Source of the DNA: Streptomyces sp. M92
Lineage (GTDB): Bacteria; Actinomycetota; Actinomycetes; Streptomycetales; Streptomycetaceae
Length of the DNA stretch: 64,000 bases
Assembly (NCBI RefSeq): GCF_028473745.1
Contig: NZ_CP101137.1
Location: forward strand, 4,278,001 to 4,342,000
Reading direction: 5' to 3'
Below the pieces are notes generated by a model. That model was not told the origin of the DNA. It saw nothing but the letters and a program-made list of their open reading frames with translations, and searched no databases. This document shows, piece by piece, positions 1-8,195 of the stretch; position 1 is the first letter of the stretch, and every line of letters starts with the position of its first letter. Position numbers and translations under genes: made by a program.

Positions 1-1
1 G

Positions 2-214
2 CTCTTCGGCTCGGTCGGCTCGGACCCCGTCGACCTCGACGGCCTGGAGCAACTTCTCCACCGGCTCTCCCGGATGTCCGAGGACCTGCCGCAGCTGGCC
101 GAGGCCGACTTCAACCCGGTCCTCGCGACATCCGGCGGCCTCACGGTCCTGGACGTCCGTGCACGCCTGCTGCCGTGCCGCCCGCAGGACCCCTATCTGC
201 GCCGCCTCCGCTGA
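2..214 (+). CDS. Acyl-CoA synthetase (ADP-forming type), C-terminal end only
   Basis: The 5' part lies outside the window; only the last 70 residues are present, ending at a TGA at 212-214. The tail reads LPQLAEADFNPVL followed by a VLDVRARL strand, which matches the end of the ATP-grasp domain of ADP-forming acetate/acyl-CoA ligases (NDP-forming acyl-CoA synthetase family). These enzymes interconvert acyl-CoA + ADP + Pi with acid + ATP + CoA and can yield ATP during fermentation. Its position beside pyruvate formate-lyase and pyruvate phosphate dikinase suits that role. The assignment rests on a short C-terminal stretch, and a fused acetyltransferase domain cannot be excluded. Confidence 0.6.
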   Translation, partial: LFGSVGSDPVDLDGLEQLLHRLSRMSEDLPQLAEADFNPVLATSGGLTVLDVRARLLPCRPQDPYLRRLR

Positions 215-264
215 GGAGACAGCACGTGAGCAGTAGACCGACCCTCGAAAGAAGGTGAACCGCC

Positions 265-777
265 ATGCCGGAGAAGGTGCTCGTAGCCTACGGATCGACC
301 AACGGGTCGACGGCCCGGATCGCCGAGACCGTCGCCGCGGTCCTGCGCGAGAAGGGCGTCGCGGCCGAGGCGCTGCCCGCCCGGTCGGTGACGGATGTGA
401 AACCGTACGACGCCGTGGTGGTCGGCGGCGGGCTCTACGCGGGACGCTGGCACAGGGACGCCCGCCGCTTCGCACGCAGGTTCCGCGGTGAATTGCGGCT
501 CCGTCCGGTGGCGTTTTTCAGCAGTGGGCCGCTCGACGCCTCGGCGCAGGAGCGGGACATCCCTCCTGCGCCGGGCGTCGAGCGGGTCATGCGACGACTG
601 GATGTCACCGAGCACGTCACCTTCGGCGGCTGCCTGCGGGAGGGTGCGCGTGGGTGGGTCGGCGGCATGATCCTGCGGAGTGGCAAGGGCGGGGACTTCC
701 GGGACTTCGCGACCATCGAGTGGTGGGCAGGCGGTCTGGTGGAGAAGCTCGCCACAGGTCGGACGGTGCGGCGTTAG
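265..777 (+). CDS. Flavodoxin-domain protein
   Basis: A 170-residue protein with the FMN phosphate-binding loop at residues 10-20 (GSTNGSTARIA) after the first beta strand, and a second flavodoxin motif VVVGGGLYAGRW near residue 55. This layout fits the protoporphyrinogen-oxidase-like flavodoxin family (HemG/Flavodoxin_5), which uses FMN as a one- or two-electron carrier. The ATG is preceded by GAAGGTGA at a good distance. It is the first complete gene of a block of redox and fermentation genes, so a role in redox balance under low oxygen is likely. The true electron partner cannot be read from the sequence. Confidence 0.8.
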   Translation: MPEKVLVAYGSTNGSTARIAETVAAVLREKGVAAEALPARSVTDVKPYDAVVVGGGLYAGRWHRDARRFARRFRGELRLRPVAFFSSGPLDASAQERDIPPAPGVERVMRRLDVTEHVTFGGCLREGARGWVGGMILRSGKGGDFRDFATIEWWAGGLVEKLATGRTVRR

Positions 778-896
778 CACGCGGCGCCGTGCGCGGCGTT
801 CCAGGTGCCCGGGCTCTCTCGGGCCACCTGGACGGCCACGTCGGGCTGACCGCCATACCGACGGGGGAGCCCGGCCCGCGACGAGTGAATCCACCG

Positions 897-1688
897 TCAG
901 GCAAGTGCAGGATGCCGGGTTGTGGTGTTCACTCCCGGACGGTCGTTCGTGATCCAGTCGCGGATCAGATCCGCGACGGCCTCGGCGGCTCCGGGACCGG
1001 CCAGGACGCCCGTGGCGCCGGGCACCACCGTGACGTGGTGCGGACAGTTCATCCAGTCGGCAGCGAGCCGACTGAGGCCCGCGCCCTGGGGGTCGAGGCC
1101 GCCGACCACGAACAGGGTCGGCGCCCGTACCCGGGCCAGTGCCGAGGGGCCAGCCAGCTCCGGCCGGCCGGCCAGGGAGACGACGGCTCGGATGTCGTCA
1201 TCGGCTGCTGCCGCCCGCAGCGCGGCAGCGGCACCCGCTTCGCTCCCGACGTACCCCACGGGCAGTCCGGTCTCCTGGCGCAGCCACTGCGTCGCTGTTT
1301 CCAGGCGCCGGGCCAGCAGCACCACGTCGAAGAGCTTGTGCCGGTCACTTCGCTCCTCCTCGGTCAGCAGACCGAGCAGCAGAGTGCCGATCCCGGCGCG
1401 ATGGAGGCGCGGGGCGGTGTACTCGTACCACGAACCGGGGCGACCGCCTCCGGCACTGTGGGCGATGGACAGCACGACGCGGGTCGTGGCGGGCAGAGAG
1501 AGCCCTGCGGTCAGGTGCGTCCGACCGGCGGGCACCACCACTTGCTCCTCGCGCGGTCCGTCGGCGGGCCACGTCGCTATTGGCCCGTGCGGCGCATCCG
1601 GCCACGGGGTGCGGGGCCAAAGGAGGTCCAGCCGCTCGACGTCGCGAGTCGGGTGCCGATCGGCTTCCGTGCGGCTCACGGAGCGCAT
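897..1688 (-). CDS. Alpha/beta-hydrolase-fold protein (dienelactone-hydrolase-like), catalytic residues lost
   Basis: The ATG at 1688 was chosen because AGGAGG lies six bases upstream; an in-frame start at 1748 has no such site. The 263-residue product follows the fold of dienelactone hydrolase-like proteins, which often accompany phosphoribosyltransferases in actinobacterial stress gene sets. At the nucleophile elbow it reads GYVGSEAG, so Glu150 sits where the family has Ser (as in GASTG). At the usual catalytic His (PGATH) it reads PGATG (Gly227). Asp199 in GGLDP is kept. The protein therefore looks like a non-catalytic member of the family. It diverges from the dehydrogenase at 2064 across a 375-bp spacer with two inverted-repeat boxes. 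Confidence 0.75.
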   Translation of the reverse strand: MRSVSRTEADRHPTRDVERLDLLWPRTPWPDAPHGPIATWPADGPREEQVVVPAGRTHLTAGLSLPATTRVVLSIAHSAGGGRPGSWYEYTAPRLHRAGIGTLLLGLLTEEERSDRHKLFDVVLLARRLETATQWLRQETGLPVGYVGSEAGAAAALRAAAADDDIRAVVSLAGRPELAGPSALARVRAPTLFVVGGLDPQGAGLSRLAADWMNCPHHVTVVPGATGVLAGPGAAEAVADLIRDWITNDRPGVNTTTRHPALA

Positions 1689-1798
1689 GACGCACCTCCT
1701 GGCTTGCGGTGGGTCGGTGGTGGCGGCTGCCACCACCTGCACTGCCATTGCATCGCGCGCTCACCGGGCGGGGCAGAGGCAATCGGTCCCGACCAGCC

Positions 1799-1812
1799 GG
1801 GCCGACCGGCCC
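1799..1812. promoter_or_regulatory. Inverted-repeat box A, GGGCCG-AC-CGGCCC
   Basis: A perfect 6-bp inverted repeat with a 2-bp spacer in the 375-bp divergent spacer between the hydrolase-like gene (start 1688) and the alcohol dehydrogenase (start 2064). The identical 14-mer recurs at 1914. Its arm length and spacing equal the mycobacterial DosR box (GGGACT-WW-AGTCCC), so a DevR/OsdR-type response regulator is the suggested binder. That link is inference. Confidence 0.55.
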
Positions 1813-1913
1813 TGCTGGGAGGCCGACGGGGCCGGAGCACGTCCGGTTGCGGCCGGCCACTGAGAAGTGGCACGCGCGCCGGTCCCAGGCCGGGGCCGAC
1901 AGGCGGGGCGCGA

Positions 1914-1927
1914 GGGCCGACCGGCCC
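1914..1927. promoter_or_regulatory. Inverted-repeat box B, GGGCCG-AC-CGGCCC
   Basis: A second exact copy of the 14-bp inverted repeat, 115 bp (about eleven helical turns) from box A in the same divergent spacer, closer to the alcohol dehydrogenase. Nothing else was recognised in this spacer. Confidence 0.55.
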
Positions 1928-2063
1928 AAGCGCGTATGCGAACCCCGGGAGAGTCTGGAGTTGTGGAGCAATCCCCGTCGTACCGATGGTCGAGGGCTCG
2001 CCCGGCGGAGGCTGGTCAGCGAGGCTCCGGATGCTCCCGAGCGCAGAGAGGGTGAGCATCGCG

Positions 2064-3134
2064 ATGAAGGGTTACGTGTTCCACGGGCCGGGCCGGTCCG
2101 CGTGGGAGGACATACCCGACCCGGACCTCAAGGAGCCCACCGACGCCGTGGTCCGGGTCGACGCCGTCACCATCTGCGGGACGGACCTGCACATCCTGAA
2201 AGGGGACGTTCCCGAGGTGCGCCCCGGAACCGTCCTCGGCCACGAGGCGGTCGGCGAGATCGTCGAGGTCGGCACGGACGTGCGCACCGTACGTCCGGGA
2301 GACCGCGTCCTGGTGTCCTGCATCACTGCCTGCGGAAGGTGCCGCTACTGCCGTGAGGGCGTGTACGGCCAGTGCCTAGGCGGAGGCGGCTGGATCCTCG
2401 GCCACCTGATCGACGGCACACAGGCGGAGTACGTACGAGTTCCATACGCCGACCTCTCCGCGCACCCTCTGCCTGGCGCGGTCACCGACCAGGACGCCGT
2501 ACTGCTGGCCGACATCTTCCCGACGGCCTACGAGGTGGGAGTGCTCAACGGGAGCGTCCGCCCCGGGGACACGGTCGTCGTGGTGGGCGCCGGGCCCATC
2601 GGACTGGCCGCCGTGGCCACGGCACGGCTGTTCGCCCCCGAGCGCATCGTCGCCGTGGACCTGGCCGGCGCTCGGCTGGAGGCCGCCAGGAAACTCGGTG
2701 CCGACGCGGTGGCCGACGCCCGGGAGACCCCGGAGCAACTGGTCGCCGACCTGACCGGAGGACTCGGAGCCGACGTCGTCATCGAGGCCGTGGGCATACC
2801 CGAGACGTTCGAGATGTGCACCCGCATGGTGCGCCCGGGCGGACACGTCGCCAACGTCGGCGTGCACGGCAGGCCGGCGACCCTGCACCTGGAAGACCTG
2901 TGGATCAAGAACGTCACGATCACCACCGGCCTGGTCGACACCCGGACCACGCCGACTCTGCTGCGCATGGCGGCATCCGGACGGCTTCCCACCGCCCAGT
3001 TGGTGACCCACACCTTCCCGCTGGAGCGCATGGAGGAGGCGTACGAGGTCTTCGCCGGTGCTGCGGACACCGGAGCACTGAAGGTGGTCCTCGGCGGTCC
3101 GCGCCGGGAAGTCGTCGCACCCAGTGCGGTGTGA
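2064..3134 (+). CDS. Zinc-dependent alcohol dehydrogenase (MDR superfamily)
   Basis: A 356-residue medium-chain dehydrogenase. Catalytic zinc ligands are visible as Cys38 (CGTDLH) and His60-Glu61 (GHEAVG); structural zinc ligands are Cys90, Cys93, Cys96 and Cys104. The NAD(P)-binding loop is VVGAGPIGLAA. It should oxidise alcohols or reduce aldehydes. Beside pyruvate formate-lyase, disposal of NADH as alcohol is a reasonable role. The ATG follows a GAGAGGG site; a GTG 12 bases upstream is possible but too close to that site. Boxes A and B lie upstream. Confidence 0.88.
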   Translation: MKGYVFHGPGRSAWEDIPDPDLKEPTDAVVRVDAVTICGTDLHILKGDVPEVRPGTVLGHEAVGEIVEVGTDVRTVRPGDRVLVSCITACGRCRYCREGVYGQCLGGGGWILGHLIDGTQAEYVRVPYADLSAHPLPGAVTDQDAVLLADIFPTAYEVGVLNGSVRPGDTVVVVGAGPIGLAAVATARLFAPERIVAVDLAGARLEAARKLGADAVADARETPEQLVADLTGGLGADVVIEAVGIPETFEMCTRMVRPGGHVANVGVHGRPATLHLEDLWIKNVTITTGLVDTRTTPTLLRMAASGRLPTAQLVTHTFPLERMEEAYEVFAGAADTGALKVVLGGPRREVVAPSAV

Positions 3135-3180
3135 CACGGCCCGTCCAGCACGAGACCCACGAGCGAGAGACGGCGGGCGG

Positions 3181-3621
3181 ATGTACCGCAATGACGGGTT
3201 CCGGGAACTGAGCCGACAGGAGTGCCTGAGGCGGCTGTCGCAGGCCGACGTGGGCCGTGTCATCTTCACGCGCGACGCTCTGCCGGCGGTGCTGCCGGTC
3301 AACTTCCTGCTGGAGCCGGACGGCGCCGTGCTGCTGCGTACCTCGGCGTCGTCCGAGATGGCCCGTGCCGTCGACGGCGCCGTGGTCGCCTTCGAGGGGG
3401 ACGAGGTCGATGCCGCGGCGCACGCGGGCTGGAGCGTCGTCGTCACCGGGCTCGCCTCCGTGGTGACCGACTCCACCGATCGCGACCGGCTGACGAGGGC
3501 CGGCCCTCGTTCGTGGGTGGCCTGGCCGGACGAAGTCTTCGTCCGCATCGAGCCAGAACTGGTCACGGGACGCGAACTCCTGGGCGGCCGCACCATGTAC
3601 GGGCTGTCCCTTCCTTCATGA
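3181..3621 (+). CDS. PPOX-family (pyridoxamine 5'-phosphate oxidase-like) flavin-binding protein
   Basis: A 146-residue split-barrel protein. It opens ELSRQECLRRLSQADVGRV and continues LPAVLPVNFLL, the usual start of PPOX-like proteins that bind FMN or F420. The ATG at 3181 gives a product of normal length; the longer frame from 3124 would overlap the dehydrogenase and adds a low-complexity arginine-rich stretch. The gene starts 46 bp after the dehydrogenase and is probably cotranscribed with it. Small proteins of this type are regular members of DevR/DosR-type dormancy gene sets. The substrate is unknown. Confidence 0.75.
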   Translation: MYRNDGFRELSRQECLRRLSQADVGRVIFTRDALPAVLPVNFLLEPDGAVLLRTSASSEMARAVDGAVVAFEGDEVDAAAHAGWSVVVTGLASVVTDSTDRDRLTRAGPRSWVAWPDEVFVRIEPELVTGRELLGGRTMYGLSLPS

Positions 3622-3722
3622 GCGGCGTCGGCGCCGGTCGGTACACACGTACCACCTACTGGGACGGGAGTGCGCGGCCGGACGCTGCATGCATCCGGCC
3701 GCGCACACCGTAACCGGTTTCG

Positions 3723-4403
3723 TCAGGGCTGAGTAGCTGCGACGGTCTCACGGGGTCCGCCGCGCTCGACCCGGCACTCGACGTCGACGACACCCTCCAC
3801 GGCGCGGACCAGTCGGATGGCGACGGGAACGAGGGCAGTGTCGCGGAACGGACCGGCGAGCGTGACCATGCCGTCGGAGACGGCCACCCGGACAGACTGG
3901 GAGGGAGCCGGGAAGAGGTACGGCACGATCTCCCGGTCGATCTCCTCGGCGATCTCCTCGTCCGAGCGCAGGAAGACGCGCAGCAGGTCGCCTCGGCTCA
4001 CGACGCCCTCCAGCAGTCCTTCGGAATTGACCACCGGCAGGCGCTTGACCCTTCGCTGAGCCATGATGCGGGCCGCCTCCGCCAGTGTGGCGTCGGGGTG
4101 GACGGTGACGGCCGGCGCGGACATCACGTCGGCGGCCGTCAGTCCGCCCGCCTTGGCCAGGTCGGCCAGGCGGCGCATCTGGGTGAACCGGTCCGGGTCG
4201 CTGTCGCGGAACTCCTCCTTGGGCAGCAGGTCGGCCTCCGAGACGATGCCTATGACACGTCCCTCACCCGCCAGCACGGGCAGGGCACTGACCTTCCACT
4301 GCTGCATGAGCGTGACGATGTCCTTGAACGGTGCGTCGCGGCCCACGGCCACGACGGTGTGCGTCATGACATCACTCACGACGCGCGGGCTGCCGTACAG
4401 CAT
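3723..4403 (-). CDS. CBS-pair and BON-domain protein (copy 1)
   Basis: A 226-residue protein with two CBS motifs (residues about 8-60 and 90-145) and a C-terminal BON segment (about 150-215) containing VSDGMVTLAGPF. CBS pairs sense adenine nucleotides; BON domains bind membranes or surfaces. The start at 4403 is supported by GAGAGGAGGA eight bases upstream. It lies 32 bp downstream of the cyclic-nucleotide-domain gene and is probably cotranscribed with it. It is a clear paralogue of the product at 11407, sharing the EADLL-KEEFRDSD and RGDLLRVFLR stretches. Partners are unknown. Confidence 0.85.
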   Translation of the reverse strand: MLYGSPRVVSDVMTHTVVAVGRDAPFKDIVTLMQQWKVSALPVLAGEGRVIGIVSEADLLPKEEFRDSDPDRFTQMRRLADLAKAGGLTAADVMSAPAVTVHPDATLAEAARIMAQRRVKRLPVVNSEGLLEGVVSRGDLLRVFLRSDEEIAEEIDREIVPYLFPAPSQSVRVAVSDGMVTLAGPFRDTALVPVAIRLVRAVEGVVDVECRVERGGPRETVAATQP

Positions 4404-4435
4404 GATTGTCCTCCTCTCGGGGCGCGACACATGTG

Positions 4436-4894
4436 TCACAGGAGGCTTCCGCTCCCGTGGGGGCCGTAAAGGTCGAGCAGCCGGATCCGGGCGGCGTGCA
4501 GCCGGTGGGCGACGACGTTGCCGACCCAGGTGGCGACCGCGCGGCCGAATACCGGATCCTGGGCGCACAGGGCACGGACGGCCTCGGCGTCGAACTCCCA
4601 GGCCCGTACCGGGGTCATCGCCTCGGCACCCAGATGCCACAGGTAGGGCGGGAAGTGCCAGGACCAGCCGACCAGTTCCCCGTGTCCCAGCGACTCGATG
4701 ACGGCGGCCCGGCGGCCTGGGACACGGAGGTCGAGGGTGACGGTGCCGGTGCGGACGATCCAGAACCTGTCGGCACGACCGCCCTCTTCGAACAGCCGCG
4801 CGCCTGCCACGTAGGACACCTCGCGTGCGACTCGCATCAGTCGTTCACGGTGTTCGACCGGGAGGCCCCCGGTCAGTGTGGTGGTGGAGGTCAT
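4436..4894 (-). CDS. Cyclic-nucleotide-binding-domain protein without DNA-binding domain
   Basis: A 152-residue protein with a single cNMP-binding jelly-roll: LMRVAREVSYVAGARLFEEGG, then ADRFWIVRTGTVTLDL, as in the CRP N-terminal domain. There is no C-terminal winged helix, so it is not a CRP regulator itself. The ATG at 4894 follows AGGGAG by seven bases and is preferred to the one at 4921. Such stand-alone domains occur in Streptomyces dormancy gene clusters. It is probably cotranscribed with the CBS-BON gene. An inverted-repeat box lies about 150 bp upstream. Confidence 0.8.
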   Translation of the reverse strand: MTSTTTLTGGLPVEHRERLMRVAREVSYVAGARLFEEGGRADRFWIVRTGTVTLDLRVPGRRAAVIESLGHGELVGWSWHFPPYLWHLGAEAMTPVRAWEFDAEAVRALCAQDPVFGRAVATWVGNVVAHRLHAARIRLLDLYGPHGSGSLL

Positions 4895-5042
4895 CGTTGC
4901 GCTCCCTACTTGTCGGGGCACGCGGCCAGGCAGCGTTCAGCGGTGCCTGCGTCCCGGACGTGAACCGGGTGGCGCGTCCTTCGCTGATTCCAGGCTGGTC
5001 CTGTCGGGAGCCGGAAGCCATGGGCTGTCCGGGTCCGATCGC

Positions 5043-5056
5043 CGGCCGTTCGGCCC
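5043..5056. promoter_or_regulatory. Inverted-repeat box C, CGGCCG-TT-CGGCCC
   Basis: A one-mismatch form of the GGGCCG-N2-CGGCCC box in the 284-bp space upstream of the cyclic-nucleotide-domain gene (start 4894) and downstream of pyruvate phosphate dikinase (stop 5179). The inner 12 bases are a perfect palindrome around TT. No gene was recognised in this spacer. Confidence 0.45.
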
Positions 5057-5178
5057 TGACTGCACCGGTGACGTCTCTTTCGGCTGGGTCCGGAACGACG
5101 TCGAGGACGCACAGCCGCACAGGGCTGTCCATCGCCGGCGGGATGCCGTTCCGACAGGGCCGCGACGGCGTGGCCGGT

Positions 5179-7884
5179 TCATCTGCTGTCACTCGCCCCG
5201 GCCCCGTCCAGCGCGGCACGCCCAGCCTCCAGCCGTGCCACCGGGACCCGGAACGGTGAACAGGAGACGTAGTCGAGACCGGAGCTGTGGAAGAAGTGCA
5301 CCGACTCCGGATCTCCGCCGTGTTCGCCGCACACGCCTGTCTCCAGGGCGGGACGGGCGGCCCTGCCCTCGGCGACGGCGATCTCCACCAGCCGTCCGAC
5401 ACCCTCTCGGTCGATCGTCTCGAAGGGCGAGGCGGCGAAGACTCCCTTGTCGAGGTAGGCGGAGAAGAAGGCCGCCTCGACGTCGTCGCGGGAGAAGCCC
5501 CAAGTGGTCTGGGTGAGGTCGTTGGTGCCGAAGGAGAAGAACTCCGCGACCTCGGCGATCGGGCCGGCGGTGAGCGCCGCCCGCGGAAGTTCGATCATGG
5601 TGCCGACCGGGCAGGCCACTGGAACGTCGGACGTTGCGCCCACCTCGGCCAGGATGCGCTCCACTTCCTCGCGTACCAGCCGGAACTCGGTGACGTCGCT
5701 GACGAGCGGGACCATGATCTCCGCCCGGGGATTGCCACCCGCTCGGACACGCTCCACGACCGCCTCGGCGATCGCCCGGACCTGCATGGCGACCAGCCCC
5801 GGAACCACCAGGCCGAGACGGACACCTCGTAGCCCGAGCATCGGATTCTCCTCGTGCATGCGGTTGACGGCGTCCAGCAGCGCGGCGTCGTGCGTGTCCA
5901 CGACCTCACCGCGGGCCTCGGCGGCGGCGAGGCGGGTGGCGAGTGCCAGGCGGTCGGGCAGGAACTCGTGCAGCGGCGGATCGAGGAGGCGGATGGTGAC
6001 CGGCAGCCCGTCCATCTCCGTGAGGATGCCTGTGAAGTCCCCTCGCTGCAGTGGCAGCAGGGCGGCGAGCGCCCGGTCGCGGTCCGCGTCGGTTTCCGCC
6101 AGGATCATCCGCTCGACCAGTCGGCGCCGCTCGCCCAGGAACATGTGCTCGGTACGGCACAGGCCGATGCCCTGGGCACCGAACCGACGGGCCCGCGCGG
6201 CGTCCTCGGAAGTGTCGGCGTTGGCCCTGACCTCCAGCCGCCGTACCGCGTCGGCGCGCTCCAGCGCACGGGTAACGGCGCCGACCACCGCTTCCGGAGC
6301 CTCGTCGGCCCCGTCGGCCGTACCGTTCTCCAGCCGGCGCATCACGGCGGAGTCGACGAGCGGCACCGCACCGGCGTACACCGTGCCCGCGGAGCCGTCC
6401 ACGGACAGGACGGTGCCCTCTTCGACGACGGTGCCGTCGCCGGTGGTGAGCCGCCGGCCCCGGGTGTCCACGACGAGGTCGTCGGCGCCGCAGACGCAGA
6501 CCTTGCCCATGCCGCGTGCGACCACGGCCGCGTGCGACGTCTTTCCGCCACGGCTGGTCAGCACCGCCTGGGCGGCGACCATGCCCGGCAGATCGTCCGG
6601 GTTGGTCTCCGGGCGCACCAGGACGACCGGCTCACCGGCGGTGTGGCGCCGTACCGCCTCCGCGGAGTCGAAGACGGCCGTACCGACCGCGGCACCCGGC
6701 GAGGCCGGCAGGCCGCGTGTGAGCGGGTCACCCGTCGCGGAGGCGTCGAAGCGGGGGAACATCAACCGGGCCAGTCCCTCCCCGCTCACCCGTGCCAGGG
6801 CATCGTCCGCGCTGATGAGGCCCTCGTCCGCCAGAGCGGCGGCGATGGTGAAGGCCGCCTCGGCGGTGCGCTTGCCCACCCGGGTCTGCAGCATCCACAG
6901 CTTTCCGCGCTCGATGGTGAACTCGATGTCGCACAGGTCGCGGTAGTGCTGTTCGAGGGCACGCATGTGCGCCCGGAGCTGCCCGTAGGAGTGCGGGTCC
7001 AGGTGCTCCAGTTCGGCGAGGGGGACGGTGTTGCGGATGCCGGCGACGACGTCCTCGCCCTGTGCGTCGGGCAGGTAGTCGCCGTACAGTCCGCGCCGTC
7101 CGGTGGCAGGGTCGCGGGTGAAGGCGACGCCGCTGCCGGAGTCGGCCCCGAGATTGCCGAAGACCATGCGCTGTACGTTGACGGCGGTACCGAGATCGTC
7201 CGGGATGTGCTCGCGGTGCCGGTACAGCCGCGCCCGTTCGCTGTTCCAGGAGTCGAAGACGGCCAGGACCGCCCGCCGCAGCTGGTGAGCCGGGGACTGC
7301 GGGAAGTCCTCGCCGGTCTCGCGGCGGATCAGCTCCTTGTACGCCTCCACGAGCCGGGCCAAATCAGCGGCGTCGAGGTGCACGTCGTCCGGGACGCCCC
7401 GCAGCTCCTTCAACCGCTCCAGCGACGCCTCGAAGAGCGAGGCATCGACACCCATCACCGTAGAGCCGAACATCTGCACGAGTCGACGGTAGGAGTCCCA
7501 GGCGAACCGCTCGCTGCCGGACGCCTTCGCCAGGCCCGCCACGGAGTCGTCGTTCAGCCCGACGTCGAGGATCGTCTCCATCATGCCGGGCATGGAGAAC
7601 CGGGCACCCGACCGCACGGACACCAGCAGCGGGTCGTCCTGCTGCCCCAGCCGCCGCCCGGCAGCCCGCTCCAGCTCGGCCAGGTGCGCGGAGACCTCTC
7701 GGGCGAGACCGGCTGGCTCCGCGCCGGTCTCCAGATACGCCCGGCACGCCTCGGTGGTGAGAGTGAAGCCCGGCGGGACCGGCAGGCCGAGCCGGACCAT
7801 CTCGGCCAGGTTGGCGCCCTTGCCGCCGAGCAGACCGGCCAGCTCACGCCCGCCGTCGGTGAAGTCGTACACGTATCGGACCAT
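5179..7884 (-). CDS. ppdK: Pyruvate, phosphate dikinase
   Basis: A 901-residue enzyme of the usual length. The N-terminal nucleotide domain starts VYDFTDGG and includes LLGGKGANLAEM; the phosphohistidine domain has TSRGGKTSHAAVVARG with the catalytic His; the C-terminal PEP/pyruvate barrel has FFSFGTNDLTQ and the active-site Cys in TGVCGEHGGDP. It interconverts pyruvate + ATP + Pi and PEP + AMP + PPi. The ATG at 7884 follows GAGGAG by eight bases; the frame extends upstream without a better start. It is divergent from pflB, with a regulatory box between. In this setting it may serve gluconeogenesis or PPi-based energy saving under hypoxia. Confidence 0.95.
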   Translation of the reverse strand: MVRYVYDFTDGGRELAGLLGGKGANLAEMVRLGLPVPPGFTLTTEACRAYLETGAEPAGLAREVSAHLAELERAAGRRLGQQDDPLLVSVRSGARFSMPGMMETILDVGLNDDSVAGLAKASGSERFAWDSYRRLVQMFGSTVMGVDASLFEASLERLKELRGVPDDVHLDAADLARLVEAYKELIRRETGEDFPQSPAHQLRRAVLAVFDSWNSERARLYRHREHIPDDLGTAVNVQRMVFGNLGADSGSGVAFTRDPATGRRGLYGDYLPDAQGEDVVAGIRNTVPLAELEHLDPHSYGQLRAHMRALEQHYRDLCDIEFTIERGKLWMLQTRVGKRTAEAAFTIAAALADEGLISADDALARVSGEGLARLMFPRFDASATGDPLTRGLPASPGAAVGTAVFDSAEAVRRHTAGEPVVLVRPETNPDDLPGMVAAQAVLTSRGGKTSHAAVVARGMGKVCVCGADDLVVDTRGRRLTTGDGTVVEEGTVLSVDGSAGTVYAGAVPLVDSAVMRRLENGTADGADEAPEAVVGAVTRALERADAVRRLEVRANADTSEDAARARRFGAQGIGLCRTEHMFLGERRRLVERMILAETDADRDRALAALLPLQRGDFTGILTEMDGLPVTIRLLDPPLHEFLPDRLALATRLAAAEARGEVVDTHDAALLDAVNRMHEENPMLGLRGVRLGLVVPGLVAMQVRAIAEAVVERVRAGGNPRAEIMVPLVSDVTEFRLVREEVERILAEVGATSDVPVACPVGTMIELPRAALTAGPIAEVAEFFSFGTNDLTQTTWGFSRDDVEAAFFSAYLDKGVFAASPFETIDREGVGRLVEIAVAEGRAARPALETGVCGEHGGDPESVHFFHSSGLDYVSCSPFRVPVARLEAGRAALDGAGASDSR

Positions 7885-7995
7885 GACGCCCGCTCCTCGG
7901 CTCGGAGGACTGTGTGCCGGTTCCAGCACGGTGTGCCGTTTCCAGCGTCCCTCCCCCGACCGGTCCGGTGCGAGGCCCGCCGGTCCCGGCAAGGG

Positions 7996-8009
7996 GGGCC
8001 GGCCGGCCC
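7996..8009. promoter_or_regulatory. Inverted-repeat box D, GGGCCG-GC-CGGCCC
   Basis: A perfect 6+2+6 inverted repeat in the 311-bp divergent spacer between ppdK (start 7884) and pflB (start 8196), 187 bp upstream of pflB. It has the same arms as boxes A and B with a GC spacer. No other feature was recognised in this spacer. Confidence 0.5.
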
Positions 8010-8195
8010 TGCTACCGGTCGGCCGAGTCCGGCGGTGACGGCTCCCCAGCAGGTGCACCGGGGCGGCGGGGGTGGGCCATACGTCCCGACACAGCGGGAC
8101 GGCCGGAACGTGGAAGTGCGCCGGCCGGCACTCCCCGAGGACGCGGCCGAGGACCAGCATGGACGGTGAGGGGCCCAGCGAGGGAAGGACCCGTG

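Noticed and set aside
654..2063. Very long open frame upstream of the alcohol dehydrogenase on the plus strand
   Set aside because: It overlaps the flavodoxin gene and the minus-strand hydrolase-like gene, shows no family similarity and is an effect of high GC; the real gene starts at 2064.
5287..8169. Plus-strand frames across the PPDK gene
   Set aside because: They are antisense to a full-length, motif-complete enzyme and have low-complexity His/Arg-rich translations.
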